From: Paenibacillus tianmuensis
GTDB lineage: Bacteria; Bacillota; Bacilli; Paenibacillales; NBRC-103111
Direction of reading: 5' to 3'
Assembly: GCF_900100345.1 (NCBI RefSeq)
Contig: NZ_FMTT01000007.1
Coordinates: 52,106-116,105 of the forward strand
Length of the DNA stretch: 64,000 nt
The position numbers were made by a program, and so were the translations under genes. Positions 16,859 through 26,964 of this stretch are shown piece after piece. The notes under the pieces were generated by a model. The model did no database searches. It had not been told where the DNA came from and saw nothing but the letters and a program-made list of their open reading frames with translations. Within the stretch, counting starts at the first letter, position 1. Every line of letters begins with the position of its first letter.

Positions 16859-17815
16859 ATGAAATCGTATATCGTTCGCAGGCTGCTTTTGATGATTCCG
16901 ATGCTGATTGGGGCGTCGCTGCTTATTTTTGTCGTGTTCGCGCTGACGCCGGGGGATTTCGTGGATACGAATCCGAAGCTGACGCTTGAGCGGGCACAGG
17001 AGCTTCGGACCCTCTACGGGTTGGATAAGCCCGTGCTGGAGCGCTATTTTATTTGGCTCGGCAACTTGGTAACGGGCAACCTCGGCTACTCGATGCAGTA
17101 TCAGGAGCCGGTGTCGGACCTTTTGGGCAAGTTCATTTGGAACTCGTTTCTGATCGCGGTGGTGTCGATGGTTTTGACGTGGACGATCGCGCTTGTCGTC
17201 GGCGTGTTATCGGCCGTGAAGCAGTATTCCTGGTTCGACGGGCTGGTGACGCTCGGTGTGTTCGCGGCGATGTCATTCCCGTCCTTCTTCCTCGGGCTCC
17301 TGATGATCAAAGTGTTCGCGGTGGACCTTGCCTGGTTTCCGGTCGGGGGCATCACGAATACGGGCAGCCAAACCGCAGGCTGGGCCCGCGTCTGGGAAGT
17401 GGCGCACCATATGATCCTGCCCGTGACGGTGCTGACGCTGCTGAGCGTCGGGTCGCTTACGCGGTATTTCCGCACGAACATGCTGGAGGTGATCCGCCGG
17501 GATTTCGTCCGGACCGCCCGGGCCAAAGGCTTGAAGGAGCGGGTCGTGCTGTTCAAGCACGCGCTGCGCAATGCGCTGCTTCCGGCAATAACGCTGCTCG
17601 GCTTCGAGCTGCCGGGGCTGTTTGCAGGCGCGATCATTACGGAGAAAATCTTTCATTGGCCGGGCGCCGGGTACATTTATTTCGGGGCGCTTAGCGTGCG
17701 GGATTATCCCGTATTGATGGGCTTCACCATGTTTCTCGCGCTGCTGACGGTGCTCGGCAATTTGCTCGCGGATCTGCTCTACGGGGTGGCCGACCCCCGG
17801 ATTCGGTTAAAGTAG
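16859..17815 (+). CDS. Peptide ABC transporter permease, DppB/OppB type
   Basis: A 318-residue inner-membrane permease of the binding-protein-dependent family, with the N-terminal helix MKSYIVRRLLLMIPMLIGASLLIFVVF and five further membrane segments. The cytoplasmic coupling loop, RTARAKGLKERVVLFKHALRNALLPAIT (EAA loop), contacts the ATPases. The sequence around residues 40-60 (LYGLDKPVLERYFIWLGNLVTGNLGYS) is typical of DppB. The ATG at 16859 follows GGGGGGAC. The gene lies between the receptor and the second permease with short spacers. Confidence 0.93.
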   Translation: MKSYIVRRLLLMIPMLIGASLLIFVVFALTPGDFVDTNPKLTLERAQELRTLYGLDKPVLERYFIWLGNLVTGNLGYSMQYQEPVSDLLGKFIWNSFLIAVVSMVLTWTIALVVGVLSAVKQYSWFDGLVTLGVFAAMSFPSFFLGLLMIKVFAVDLAWFPVGGITNTGSQTAGWARVWEVAHHMILPVTVLTLLSVGSLTRYFRTNMLEVIRRDFVRTARAKGLKERVVLFKHALRNALLPAITLLGFELPGLFAGAIITEKIFHWPGAGYIYFGALSVRDYPVLMGFTMFLALLTVLGNLLADLLYGVADPRIRLK

Positions 17816-17824
17816 GGGGACGTC

Positions 17825-18769
17825 ATGATGATCGATGCAAAAAGAACGCCCGGTCCCGGATGGCCCGGCGCTGCGGTACCTGCCCGGAAGACCGTCGCGG
17901 ATTCGCCATGGAGGCAAGCCGCGCGTCGGCTGCGCAAAAACAAGCTGGCTGTGATCGGCCTGGGGTTTTTGGTGTTTATGATTTTGTTTTGCTTTCTCGG
18001 GCCTTATTTGTCGCCTTATGCGAACGGCAAGGTCGACGTGGCCCGGATCAACAAGCCGCCTAGTGCGCTGCACTGGCTCGGGACGGACAATCTGGGCCGG
18101 GACGTGCTGACCCGGCTGATGCAGGCCGGACGCATCTCGCTGACCGTCGGCGTGGCCTCGGTCGTGTTGTCGGTTGCGGTCGGTTCGGTGCTCGGCGCGC
18201 TCGCCGGCTTTTACCGCGGGATCGTCGATCAAGTCATTATGCGTTTCGCTGACGTGCTGCTGACCATTCCGAGCCTTCCGCTGCTCATTATTATGGGAGC
18301 GGTCATGTCGGAGTGGAAGGTGCCGTCAGACTACCGGATTTATATCGTCATGCTGATGCTGAGCTTCTTGGGTTGGCCGGGCTTGGCGCGGCTCGTCCGC
18401 AGCGAGCTGCTGGTGCTGCGGGAGCAGGCGTATATGCAGGCAGCCGAAGCGCTGGGGCTGCGGGACCAGCGCAAAATGTTCCGGCATCTGCTGCCGAACA
18501 CCGTGCCGACCCTGATCGTGGTCGCTACGCTGCACGTCGCGGGCGCGATTATCAGCGAATCGACACTCAGCTTCCTCGGACTGGGCGTCGTTCCGCCGAC
18601 GCCGTCCTGGGGGAATATGCTCGATGCGGCGAACTCGCTCATCGATTTCCAGAAGCGGCCATGGGTGTGGATTCCGCCGGGCGTAGCGATTTTGACCACC
18701 GTCATCGCCATCAACCTGCTTGGCGATGCGCTTCGAGACGCACTCGATCCCCGATTGAAAGGAAGGTAA
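17825..18769 (+). CDS. Peptide ABC transporter permease, DppC/OppC type
   Basis: A 314-residue partner permease. It has the OppC_N signature (WRQAARRLRKNKLAVIGLGFLVFMILFCFLGPYL) and the LGTDNLGRDVLTRLMQAGRISLTVG block, then membrane segments and the EAA loop (MQAAEALGLRDQRKMFRHLLPNTVPTLIV). It would form a heterodimeric channel with the preceding permease. Start ATG at 17825 follows GGGGGACGTC; a second ATG lies directly after. The stop is immediately followed by the first ATPase gene. Confidence 0.93.
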   Translation: MMIDAKRTPGPGWPGAAVPARKTVADSPWRQAARRLRKNKLAVIGLGFLVFMILFCFLGPYLSPYANGKVDVARINKPPSALHWLGTDNLGRDVLTRLMQAGRISLTVGVASVVLSVAVGSVLGALAGFYRGIVDQVIMRFADVLLTIPSLPLLIIMGAVMSEWKVPSDYRIYIVMLMLSFLGWPGLARLVRSELLVLREQAYMQAAEALGLRDQRKMFRHLLPNTVPTLIVVATLHVAGAIISESTLSFLGLGVVPPTPSWGNMLDAANSLIDFQKRPWVWIPPGVAILTTVIAINLLGDALRDALDPRLKGR

Positions 18770-19753
18770 GTGGCGTTGAACAAAACACTCGTCGAATTCA
18801 AACACGTACATACGTATTTTCATACGGAGTCCGGCGTCGTCAAGGCGGTCAACGATGTCAGCTTCCGCATTCGGGAAGGGGAGACGGTCGGCATCGTCGG
18901 CGAATCGGGCAGCGGTAAAAGCGTCACGGCGTTGTCGCTCATGCGGCTGGTCGCCGATAACGGGAAGATCGAAAGCGGAGCCGTCGAGATGGACGGCCGC
19001 GACCTGCTCTCCCTGAAGCCCGAGGAGATGCGGCGACTTCGCGGCAGCGAGATCGCGATGGTGTTTCAGGAGCCGATGTCGTCCCTCAATCCGGTGCTGA
19101 CGATCGGGGAGCAACTGATGGAGCCGCTGATGGAGCACCGGCTGCTCAGCCGCAAGGAAGCGAAGGCGGAAGTCCTATCGCTGATTGGAAAAGTGGGCAT
19201 ACCTGACGCGGCGCGTGTGTTTGCTGCATATCCGCATGAGCTGAGCGGCGGGATGCTGCAGCGGGTCATGATCGCTTCGGCGCTCGCGTGCAGTCCGAAG
19301 CTGCTCATCGCCGACGAACCGACGACGGCGCTCGACGTGACGATTCAGGCGCAAATTCTCGATCTGCTCCGTCAGGTCAAGGAGCAGTACAACACGGCCA
19401 TTCTGCTGATCACGCACGATCTGGGCGTCGTCGCCGAGACGGCGGATTACGTCGTCGTGATGTACGCGGGCAAAGTGATCGAGGAAGCGCCGGTAGTCGA
19501 GCTGTTCCGTCATGCGAAGCATCCGTATACACAGGGCTTGCTGAAATCGAAGCCGGTCATCGGCGAACGGAAGGACCGGCTGTACTCGATCCCCGGTCAG
19601 GTGCCGAACTTGATCGGCTTAGGGGACTCGTGCTATTTCAGCGACCGGTGCGAGCACTGCATGGACATCTGCCGCACGAAGCAGCCGCCGATGCGGGCGC
19701 AAGGCGTGGAGCACCGGGTCGCCTGCTGGCTTTATGAGGAGGAATCGCGATGA
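18770..19753 (+). CDS. Peptide ABC transporter ATP-binding protein, DppD/OppD type
   Basis: A 327-residue ATPase. Walker A is GESGSGKSV, the signature is [12 protein letters not shown], Walker B is [12 protein letters not shown], and the H-loop follows at [11 protein letters not shown]. The C-terminal oligopeptide-type extension holds a cysteine set ([14 protein letters not shown]), the Fe-S/zinc-like region typical of Opp/Dpp ATPases. The start is a GTG at 18770 directly after the permease stop; a TTG at 18776 is better spaced from GGAAGG and is an alternative. It overlaps the second ATPase gene by 4 bp. Confidence 0.94.
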   Translation: MALNKTLVEFKHVHTYFHTESGVVKAVNDVSFRIREGETVGIVGESGSGKSVTALSLMRLVADNGKIESGAVEMDGRDLLSLKPEEMRRLRGSEIAMVFQEPMSSLNPVLTIGEQLMEPLMEHRLLSRKEAKAEVLSLIGKVGIPDAARVFAAYPHELSGGMLQRVMIASALACSPKLLIADEPTTALDVTIQAQILDLLRQVKEQYNTAILLITHDLGVVAETADYVVVMYAGKVIEEAPVVELFRHAKHPYTQGLLKSKPVIGERKDRLYSIPGQVPNLIGLGDSCYFSDRCEHCMDICRTKQPPMRAQGVEHRVACWLYEEESR

Positions 19754-20715
19754 CGGACGCCCTGCTGAAGGTTCAACAACTCAAAACATATTACCCGATC
19801 AAAGGCGGCGTCTTCGGCGGCCGTGTCGGCGATGTCAAAGCGGTGGACGGCGTCAGCTTCACGATCCGGCGCGGCGAGACGTTCGGGCTTGTCGGCGAGT
19901 CCGGCAGCGGAAAAAGCACGATCGGCCGAACCGTGCTTCGGCTGACGGAGAAGACGGCGGGCGACGTTTATTTCAAAGGGATGGACTTGTACGGCCTGTC
20001 ACGCGAAGAGCTGCGCAAGCTTAGGCCCTCGATGCAGCTTGTGTTCCAAGACCCGTTCAGCTCGCTCAATCCGCGGATGCGCGTCGGCGAGGCGATCGGC
20101 GAAGCGCTAATCGACCATGGGCTGGCGACGAAGGCCGAAGCCCGGGAGCGGGTGCGGGAAGTGCTGGCCGTCTGCGGCTTGCTTCCCGATCACTACGACC
20201 GGTACCCGCACGAATTTTCCGGCGGTCAGCGGCAGCGGATCGGGATCGCCCGGGCGATCATCCTGAACCCGGACTTCGTCGTAGCCGACGAGCCGGTGTC
20301 CGCGCTGGACGTGTCCATTCAGGCGCAGATCGTCAACCTGTTCAGCGACCTGCAAGAGCGCAGCGGAGTGACGTATCTGTTCATCTCGCACGACCTCAGC
20401 GTCGTCGAGCATCTGTGCACACAGATCGGCGTGCTGTATCTCGGCACGATGGTAGAGCAGGCGCCGCGGGATGAGCTGTTCGCCCGCCCGCTGCATCCTT
20501 ACACGCAGGCGCTGCTGTCGGCCGTGCCGGTGCCCGATCCGACCATACGGCGCGAGCGGATCGTGCTGAAGGGCGACATTCCGAGCCCGGCGAATCCGCC
20601 TTTGGGCTGCAAGTTCCATACGCGCTGCCCGCTGGCGCAGCCGGTTTGCCGCGAGCAGGCGCCGGATTACCGGGATGTCGGGGGCGGCCATTACGTGGCC
20701 TGCCATCTTGTGTGA
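19750..20715 (+). CDS. Peptide ABC transporter ATP-binding protein, DppF/OppF type
   Basis: A 321-residue ATPase that pairs with the preceding one. Walker A is GESGSGKST, the signature [14 protein letters not shown], Walker [14 protein letters not shown] and the H-loop [10 protein letters not shown]. The C-terminus carries the oligopeptide-type tail with [14 protein letters not shown]. It starts with ATG overlapping the preceding stop (ATGA). It is the last gene of the operon; the 95 bp to the convergent DMT transporter gene hold no strong terminator that I can see. Confidence 0.94.
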   Translation: MTDALLKVQQLKTYYPIKGGVFGGRVGDVKAVDGVSFTIRRGETFGLVGESGSGKSTIGRTVLRLTEKTAGDVYFKGMDLYGLSREELRKLRPSMQLVFQDPFSSLNPRMRVGEAIGEALIDHGLATKAEARERVREVLAVCGLLPDHYDRYPHEFSGGQRQRIGIARAIILNPDFVVADEPVSALDVSIQAQIVNLFSDLQERSGVTYLFISHDLSVVEHLCTQIGVLYLGTMVEQAPRDELFARPLHPYTQALLSAVPVPDPTIRRERIVLKGDIPSPANPPLGCKFHTRCPLAQPVCREQAPDYRDVGGGHYVACHLV

Positions 20716-20809
20716 GTGAGAGAGCGGAGCTGGGGGAATAAAGCACTGCAGATGCGTTGTTGCTGCAGGTAAGCCTCTGCAATCCGAAATAGAGGAACAC
20801 CTAGAGCCA

Positions 20810-21742
20810 TCACGAGCCTTTAGTCTGCGCCGCCACGGAGGCTCCCCGCTTCGTCCGGGAGGAGGGCAATGTCGCAAACGCAATGCCGACAAAGACGAAG
20901 GCGATCCCCAAGAAGTGGTACCAGTAAATCGGCTCATGCAAAAACAACGCCGACATGATGATGGTGCTGATGGGCATCAATGCGGTAAAAGCGGCCGACG
21001 AGCCCGCCGAAATTTTCTTCATCCCCTGATTCAGCAAAATCGTAGCGATGACCGTAATGACGACTCCCGTGTACAGCACGAGCAGCCATTCCGTCGTGCT
21101 CACCGCGGCAAAATCGAAGCTTGCCGCGTTGTATGCCGCAAACGGCATAAAAAGCGCCGAGCCGAGCAAGCTCGTCATCGTTGTGATGGCGATCGGGCTG
21201 ACCTGCTTGGAGACAAGCTTACCGAACGTCAAGAACACGCCTTCTCCGGCAACGGCCAGCAGCACAAGCAGGTTTCCCCACAATGTATGCAAGCTCCAGG
21301 ACGCATTAAACAACCCGCCGAAAATATTGATGGCGAGCGCTCCGAGGACGGCGCATACGATACCTGCGGTTTGATTCCACCGCAGCCGTTCCCTGAAAAA
21401 CAACAGCGAAATCAGACCGACCATCACCGGGGTCACGCTTGTAATGATGCCGCTCTCCAGCGCCGTCGTGTAGGTTAAGCCGTACAGCATAAAGAAGCTG
21501 AACAAAAATACGCCGATAAACGATTGCAAAAATAAAACGACCCAATCCTTCTTCGTCAGGGCCGGAAAACGTCCTTCGCGGGCGAGCAGAAGCAGCGTCA
21601 TAATGATGGCGCCGATGAGAAGCCGGAGCTCGGAAGCCAGAAACACAGGAAACGTGCGGACGAGAATTTTATTGACGATGACGAAGCTTCCGACGATCAG
21701 CATCGCCGCTGTGACTTGCAAATAAGGAACAGCCGATTTCAT
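20810..21742 (-). CDS. DMT-superfamily transporter (two EamA domains)
   Basis: A drug/metabolite transporter of about 310 residues with ten membrane helices in two EamA repeats. The first repeat begins LQVTAAMLIVGSFVIVNKIL; the second begins LLVLLAVAGEGVFLTFGKL and ends near LHEPIYWYHFLGIAFVFVGIAF, the usual glutamate-proline at the repeat end. Substrate is unknown; metabolite export is typical. The start at 21742 is uncertain: GGAGGAG lies 12 bp upstream, and an ATG at 21763 would add seven residues but lacks a ribosome binding site. It is transcribed alone, divergent from the MATE gene. Confidence 0.9.
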   Translation of the reverse strand: MKSAVPYLQVTAAMLIVGSFVIVNKILVRTFPVFLASELRLLIGAIIMTLLLLAREGRFPALTKKDWVVLFLQSFIGVFLFSFFMLYGLTYTTALESGIITSVTPVMVGLISLLFFRERLRWNQTAGIVCAVLGALAINIFGGLFNASWSLHTLWGNLLVLLAVAGEGVFLTFGKLVSKQVSPIAITTMTSLLGSALFMPFAAYNAASFDFAAVSTTEWLLVLYTGVVITVIATILLNQGMKKISAGSSAAFTALMPISTIIMSALFLHEPIYWYHFLGIAFVFVGIAFATLPSSRTKRGASVAAQTKGS

Positions 21743-21864
21743 ACGTTCTCGATACTCCTCCATAAATGAGTGCTTTATTGTATTATGTATCTTGAAGTGA
21801 GCCTTGTAAAGAAGCAGAGTCGTTCGTCACAGCGAATCCATGTCGGCCTCCTTTCAAAAAATTC

Positions 21865-21894
21865 TTGCCTGTAATCTCTTTCATCGCATAAACT
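21865..21894 (+). promoter_or_regulatory. Possible promoter for the MATE gene
   Basis: TTGCCT (21865-21870), an 18-bp spacer and TAAACT (21889-21894) give a moderate sigma-A match about 50 bp before the gene. The 180-bp divergent gap to the DMT transporter gene holds nothing else that I recognise. Confidence 0.35.
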
Positions 21895-21942
21895 GAAATG
21901 ATGCGGCTGCAAGAAAGGTAAAGGAGGTTCGAAGTTTTATTC

Positions 21943-23310
21943 ATGAAATCGACACACAAGCTATCTCAAAAAATAAGACAATTAATCGTTATTTTGCTTC
22001 CCATCCTGGTGACGCAGCTTGCGATGTTTGCAATGAACTTCTTCGATACGTTCATGTCGGGGCATGTGAGCGCCAAGGATTTGGCGGGAGTGGCTATAGG
22101 CACCAGCATCTGGATTCCGGTACAGACCGGACTCAGCGGCATCTTGTTATCCGTGACGCCGATGGTCGCCCAGCTCGCAGGGGCAGGCCGCAAGGAAGAG
22201 ATTCCTTTTAAGGTCGTGCAGGCGCTCTATTTGGCCGTCGGAGTAGCGGCTGTGGTGCTGTTGGCCGGAGCGTTCGCGCTGAATCCGATTTTGGAGAACA
22301 TGAATTTGGAGGAGCCGGTGCGCCGGATCGCCCGCTTGTTCCTGATTTCGATTGCGTTCGGCATTTTGCCGATGTTCTTATATACGGTGCTGCGCTGCTT
22401 TATCGATGCACTGGGCCATACGAAGGTGACGATGTTCATCTCGCTGCTGTCGCTGCCGGTCAACGGGGTGCTGAACTATGTGCTGATCTACGGCAAAATG
22501 GGGCTGCCCGCGTTGGGCGGCGCAGGAACCGGCGTCGCATCGGCGATTTCGTACTGGGTCATTTTTCTCGTGGCTTTGGCTGTGGCCGCCCGTATGCAGC
22601 CGTTCGCCGCTTTCGGCATCTTCCGCAAGCTGTACCGCGTCTCGCTGTCCGTCTGGAAGGAGCTGCTGAAGATGGGCGTGCCGATCGGCTTCGCCATTTT
22701 GTTCGAAACGAGTATTTTCGCTGCGGTCACGCTGCTGATGAGCAACTTCAACACGGTAACGATCGCGGCACATCAAGCGGCGATCAACTTCGCCTCGTTT
22801 TTGTATATGATTCCGATGAGCATCGCCTTGTCGCTCACGATTCTGGTCGGCTTCGAAGCCGGGGCGGGACGGTACAAGGACGCCAGGCAGTACGGCTACC
22901 TCGGCATCGGCCTCGCCATCGGGATGTCGCTGCTCTGTGCGGTCGTATTATGGCTGTTTAACGAGCAGGTGGCCGGGATTTACACAAGGGAGCCGGACGT
23001 GCTCGCTTTGACCCAGCATTTTCTGGTATACGCAATTTTCTTCCAGCTGTCGGATGCTATCGCCGCCCCGATTCAGGGAGCGCTGCGCGGCTACAAGGAC
23101 GTGAATGTGACCTTGATCGTCGCCCTCGTTTCATATTGGATTGTCGGTCTGCCGGTCGGCTATGGGCTGGCGAATTATACCGATTTGGGCGCCTATGGCT
23201 ATTGGATCGGTCTGATATCCGGCCTGGCTCTGGGCGCGGTCGGTTTGTTTGCCCGACTGGCGAGCGTCCAGCGGAAGGCTCGGCTCGGCCTTGCGGCTTT
23301 CGCCAAGTAG
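21943..23310 (+). CDS. MATE-family multidrug/cation efflux transporter
   Basis: A 455-residue protein with twelve membrane helices of the MATE family, which exports cationic drugs or metabolites in exchange for Na+ or H+. The start ([40 protein letters not shown]) and the second-half repeat ([40 protein letters not shown]) are characteristic. A good ribosome binding site AAAGGAGG lies 15 bp before the ATG, which is farther than usual. The APC permease gene follows 41 bp downstream on the same strand and may be cotranscribed. Confidence 0.92.
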   Translation: MKSTHKLSQKIRQLIVILLPILVTQLAMFAMNFFDTFMSGHVSAKDLAGVAIGTSIWIPVQTGLSGILLSVTPMVAQLAGAGRKEEIPFKVVQALYLAVGVAAVVLLAGAFALNPILENMNLEEPVRRIARLFLISIAFGILPMFLYTVLRCFIDALGHTKVTMFISLLSLPVNGVLNYVLIYGKMGLPALGGAGTGVASAISYWVIFLVALAVAARMQPFAAFGIFRKLYRVSLSVWKELLKMGVPIGFAILFETSIFAAVTLLMSNFNTVTIAAHQAAINFASFLYMIPMSIALSLTILVGFEAGAGRYKDARQYGYLGIGLAIGMSLLCAVVLWLFNEQVAGIYTREPDVLALTQHFLVYAIFFQLSDAIAAPIQGALRGYKDVNVTLIVALVSYWIVGLPVGYGLANYTDLGAYGYWIGLISGLALGAVGLFARLASVQRKARLGLAAFAK

Positions 23311-23351
23311 CATCATTAAGAACGTGTATCTTAGAATAGGTGGATGATCGC

Positions 23352-24695
23352 ATGGAACGGAAACCGGTATTGCAGCGTCAACTGAAGCTTTGGCATATTG
23401 TGGCGATGGGGGTCGGCTATATGGCCCCGATGGCCGTATTCGATACGTTCGGCATCGTATCCGAAGTCACGTCGGGGCATGTTCCGGCCGCGTATCTGCT
23501 CACGATTGCGGCGGTGCTGTTCACCGCGATGAGCTACGGCCACATGGTGAAGGTGTACCCGTCCGCAGGAAGCGCCTATACGTATACCCGGCAGACGATC
23601 GGCGCGCACGCAGGCTTTCTGGTCGGCTGGGTTTCGCTGCTCGACTATTTGTTTCTGCCGATGATGAACGCGCTGCTCACCGGGATTTATTTGTCGTCGG
23701 CGTTCCCAGGGGTGCCGCAGTGGGTATGGGTCGCCGGGTTTGTAGCGCTCATTACGACGCTGTGCTTGTTTAACGTCAATGTCTCCGTCTCGGTGAACGC
23801 GCTGTTCGTGGCGTTTCAATTTGTTGTTGTGGTGCTGTTTGTCGTGCTTGCCGTGTACCGGCTCAGCGCAGGCGGAGAGGCAATCGTATCGGCGCAGCCG
23901 CTGCTGTCTGCGGATGCGAACTGGGGAGCGCTGCTCACCGGGGCGTCGATCTTATGCTTTTCCTTCCTCGGATTCGATGCGGTGACGACCTTGTCCGAAG
24001 AAACGGTAGAGCCCCGTAAGACGATTCCAAGAGGCATTCTTTGGATTACGATGCTGGGCGGTGGACTGTTCTTCACCGCATCGTATTTCGCGCAAAGGCT
24101 GTTCCCGGACGTATCCGTATTGAGCAACCCGCAGGGCGCATCCGCCGAAATCGCGCTGGCGCTCGGCGGCGTCCTGTTTCAGGCCGTGTTCTTGGCCGCC
24201 GCGCTCACTTCCACGCTGGCCTCGGGGCTCGTGTCGCAGCTCAGCGGATCACGACTTCTGTTCGCTATGGGACGGGACCGGACGCTGCCGCGTCCGGTGT
24301 TCGGCTATATCCATCGGTCGCTCGGCACGCCGGTGTTCAACATCCTGCTGATCGGCCTCATTTCGCTGACGGCGCTCGCGCTGGATTTGCTCGTCGCCAC
24401 GTCGTTCGTCAACTTCGGCGCGCTGACGGCATTTACTTTTGTAAATTTATCCGTCATCATACACTATATTTTTCGGGAAAAGCAGCGGTCCTGGCAGGCG
24501 CTCCTGCGCTACTTGCTGTTTCCGCTGGCCGGGATCGGCTTCGTCTTGTTTTTCTGGACGCATCTAGAGCGTAATTCGCTGCTGCTCGGCGGCGCTTGGA
24601 CGCTGCTCGGCGTGCTGTACCTGCTCTGGATGACGCGCGGCTTCCGCAGGGAGCCGGGAACAATTCGTTATGAAGCGGCCGAGGGCAGCGGCTGA
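23352..24695 (+). CDS. APC-family amino acid/polyamine permease
   Basis: A 447-residue amino acid-polyamine-organocation transporter, about twelve helices. The N-terminal part (LKLWHIVAMGVGYMAPMAVFDTFGIVSEVTSGHVP) and the SFLGFDAVTTLSEETVEPRKTIPRGIL block resemble PuuP-type putrescine/amino acid importers, but substrate cannot be fixed. ATG 23352 follows AGGTGG at good spacing; a GTG at 23340 is possible. It is convergent with the MFS gene, only 28 bp apart. Confidence 0.9.
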   Translation: MERKPVLQRQLKLWHIVAMGVGYMAPMAVFDTFGIVSEVTSGHVPAAYLLTIAAVLFTAMSYGHMVKVYPSAGSAYTYTRQTIGAHAGFLVGWVSLLDYLFLPMMNALLTGIYLSSAFPGVPQWVWVAGFVALITTLCLFNVNVSVSVNALFVAFQFVVVVLFVVLAVYRLSAGGEAIVSAQPLLSADANWGALLTGASILCFSFLGFDAVTTLSEETVEPRKTIPRGILWITMLGGGLFFTASYFAQRLFPDVSVLSNPQGASAEIALALGGVLFQAVFLAAALTSTLASGLVSQLSGSRLLFAMGRDRTLPRPVFGYIHRSLGTPVFNILLIGLISLTALALDLLVATSFVNFGALTAFTFVNLSVIIHYIFREKQRSWQALLRYLLFPLAGIGFVLFFWTHLERNSLLLGGAWTLLGVLYLLWMTRGFRREPGTIRYEAAEGSG

Positions 24696-24723
24696 TGCTT
24701 TGTAGCGGGGCTTTTCGTCAAGC

Positions 24724-25983
24724 TCACGCCGCGGCGGACTCTTCGGGTTCGTTCGCTTTTTTCCGATACGCCAGGATAATGATCAGACACGGAATCAGGC
24801 AGAACAAGCCGCACAGGAAGAACGCGCCGTTGGCCCCGTAATGATCGGCCGCGTAGCCGGCGAACAGGTTGCCGACCGGCGTCGAGCCGGCGAAGACGAG
24901 CGAATAGACGCTCATGACCCGGGCCCGGTACTCGTCCTTGGAGTGAATTTGCAGGGACGAGTTGCAGTTGGTTGCGAACAGAATGTTGCAGAAGCCCTGC
25001 AGCGTGAGCAGCAGCCCGAACATGTACACCGAGCCGGTCATCCCGTTCAACAGCAGGAAGACCGAGATGAGAATGCAGCAAGCGATGATCATGGACAGCC
25101 GGGGGCCCATTTTGCTGCGGAACGACATTGTCAGCGCCCCGATCAGCGACCCGACGCCGAGGCAGGACATCATCAGCCCGTACGTCTTCTCCTGCATATG
25201 CAGCACGTCTTTCGTGAAGACGGGAATGAGCACGCTGAAGTTATAGGCCATCGTCCCAACGACGGCAACGAGCAGCAGCGTGCGCGCCAGCAGCCGGTCC
25301 TTGGAAATGTACACAATGCCGTCCTTGATCTCCTTGAGCAGTCCGATGTCTTTTTTCTTCTCGCGGACGTAAGGCGTCGTACGGATTTGCAGCAGCCCGT
25401 AGATGACGGCCACGAAGCTGAGTCCGTTCAGCAGAAAGCACCACCCGGCCCCGAGGTAAGCCATCATGCCGGCGCCGATCGCCGGTCCTACGATGCGGGC
25501 GAGATTGAAGGTCGTCGAGTTGAGCGCGATCGCATTCATTAAGTCTTCCTTGCCGACGATCTCGATATTGAACGCCTGCCGCGTCGGCATGTCGAACGTG
25601 TTCGTCAGCCCGAGTAGGAAGGCGAGGACCAGAATGTAGCCGAACTTGACCGTACCCGTAAAAACAAGAGCGGACAGGATCAACGCCAGCAGCATCGACA
25701 CCGTCTGGGTCGCTATCAGAATGTTCCGTTTCGGAAACTTGTCGATGAGTGCCCCCGCAAATAGCGAAAAGCAGGTAATGGGCAAAAATTGGATCGTCCC
25801 TACCAGTCCGAGCAGCAGGGGTGAGCCCGTCAGCGTCAGCACAAGCCAGGATTGGCCGATATTTTGCATCCAAGTGCCGATCAGGGAAACGCATTGTCCA
25901 AGCCAAAAGTAACGGTAGTTTTTATGGGTCAGGGCGTGAAAGTTGTTGTTGATGACCCTCATCCCCGCATGCCTTAGATTCAC
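24724..25983 (-). CDS. MFS transporter, MFS_3 / EntS-like
   Basis: A 419-residue major facilitator of the MFS_3 (enterobactin exporter-like) group with twelve helices. It starts FHALTHKNYRYFWLGQCVSLIGTWMQNIGQSWLVL, contains the loop ALIDKFPKRNIL and the characteristic GLTNTFDMPTRQAFNIEIVGKEDLMNAIALNSTTFNLARIVGPAIGA. It probably exports a small amphiphile or siderophore. The start is a GTG with AGGTGA 7 bp upstream. It lies 35 bp downstream of, and in the same direction as, the MarR gene, so regulator and exporter look like one operon. Confidence 0.92.
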   Translation of the reverse strand: MNLRHAGMRVINNNFHALTHKNYRYFWLGQCVSLIGTWMQNIGQSWLVLTLTGSPLLLGLVGTIQFLPITCFSLFAGALIDKFPKRNILIATQTVSMLLALILSALVFTGTVKFGYILVLAFLLGLTNTFDMPTRQAFNIEIVGKEDLMNAIALNSTTFNLARIVGPAIGAGMMAYLGAGWCFLLNGLSFVAVIYGLLQIRTTPYVREKKKDIGLLKEIKDGIVYISKDRLLARTLLLVAVVGTMAYNFSVLIPVFTKDVLHMQEKTYGLMMSCLGVGSLIGALTMSFRSKMGPRLSMIIACCILISVFLLLNGMTGSVYMFGLLLTLQGFCNILFATNCNSSLQIHSKDEYRARVMSVYSLVFAGSTPVGNLFAGYAADHYGANGAFFLCGLFCLIPCLIIILAYRKKANEPEESAAA

Positions 25984-26018
25984 AAGCGTTCACCTGCCTC
26001 CCAATGTAAGTTCGCTGC

Positions 26019-26477
26019 TTAAGCTTTCGGCGTCTTGTCGCTTTCCTCGATAAACCGGGCCGCATTGCCGCCCATCTTTTCCAACAGCTCCAAGGCAAGC
26101 CGCTGCTCCTCCTCCGTCAAGCCGTCGGACAGGATGTGTCTCCAGTCGGTGAGCACCCCGCGCACCTCGTCCTTGATCCGCCAAGCCTTCTCCGTCAAAA
26201 AGACGCGGTAAGAACGCTTGTCCTCCTCTCGTACCTGCCGCAGCACATAGCCGTGCGCCTCCAGCTTTTTCAGCGCCTTGGCCGTCGTTCCCTTATCGAT
26301 TTTCAAATAGCTCGACAGCTCCTCTTGACTGAGGCCGTCTTCTTTATACAACGCGTTCAGGAAAATATGCTGGCCTTTGCCGATGCCATGCGCTTTGAGC
26401 CGCTCGCCGATGTACGTTTGTCCGTAACGGTACAGGAGCGATACCCATCTGGTAATCGAATTGCGCTGATCGATCAT
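26019..26477 (-). CDS. MarR-family transcriptional regulator
   Basis: A 152-residue winged-helix regulator. The DNA-binding region is KGQHIFLNALYKEDGLSQEELSSYLKIDKGTTAKALKKLEAHGYVLRQVREEDKRSYRVFLTEKA, with the wing at RQVREEDKRS. It probably represses itself and the MFS exporter directly downstream until a small ligand binds. The ATG has GGAGG 7 bp upstream. A near-perfect 18-bp inverted repeat lies just upstream of the start codon and is a candidate operator. Confidence 0.93.
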   Translation of the reverse strand: MIDQRNSITRWVSLLYRYGQTYIGERLKAHGIGKGQHIFLNALYKEDGLSQEELSSYLKIDKGTTAKALKKLEAHGYVLRQVREEDKRSYRVFLTEKAWRIKDEVRGVLTDWRHILSDGLTEEEQRLALELLEKMGGNAARFIEESDKTPKA

Positions 26478-26499
26478 CCGGCTTCCTCCGCTCTCAAAA

Positions 26500-26517
26500 T
26501 AGTTGCATATGCCACTA
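26500..26517. promoter_or_regulatory. Candidate MarR operator (inverted repeat)
   Basis: TAGTTGCATATGCCACTA is palindromic except for one position pair (T against C). It lies 22 bp before the marR start codon, where a MarR dimer would block transcription of the marR-MFS operon. Confidence 0.55.
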
Positions 26518-26761
26518 ATTGCAGTATAGAAATAACTTGCTGCGTTGACAAACCGGGCATTCGCCGAATTTACCCCTTTTCAGCGAACAGGCCCTGAATT
26601 ATCGAACAATTTTGCCGTTTCCCTTAGGGCCGTCTGGCTCGGCACCACAAGCTGCTGGAATGACCGGGGCAGGTCCGTGGACCAAGCGCCATGAGACGTA
26701 GGGATATATTTGAATCAATCTACAAAAATACTAAAAAAGTAATAATATTATTAAAAAGTAA

Positions 26762-26790
26762 TTTACAACCAAATTTTTATGGTGTATATT
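26762..26790 (+). promoter_or_regulatory. Promoter of the candidate RiPP operon
   Basis: TTTACA (26762-26767), a 17-bp spacer and TATATT (26785-26790) in an AT-rich stretch. Transcription would begin near 26797, giving a leader of about 165 bases before the flavoprotein gene. Apart from this promoter and the MarR operator, 26478-26964 shows no convincing gene. Confidence 0.65.
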
Positions 26791-26964
26791 ATGTTTCAAG
26801 AACTCCACAATCGAATTTGTTAATGAAGAGACTCGACAATATTCAGATGAATTTCGTTGAACTCCCCTCGGCGCTTCTTTTTTTAAATCTTAAATGGAAG
26901 CGATTACATTTTTGTTCGCAACGACGCGCCGAATGGATTTGGATTTTACCAAGGAGGGGAATCT

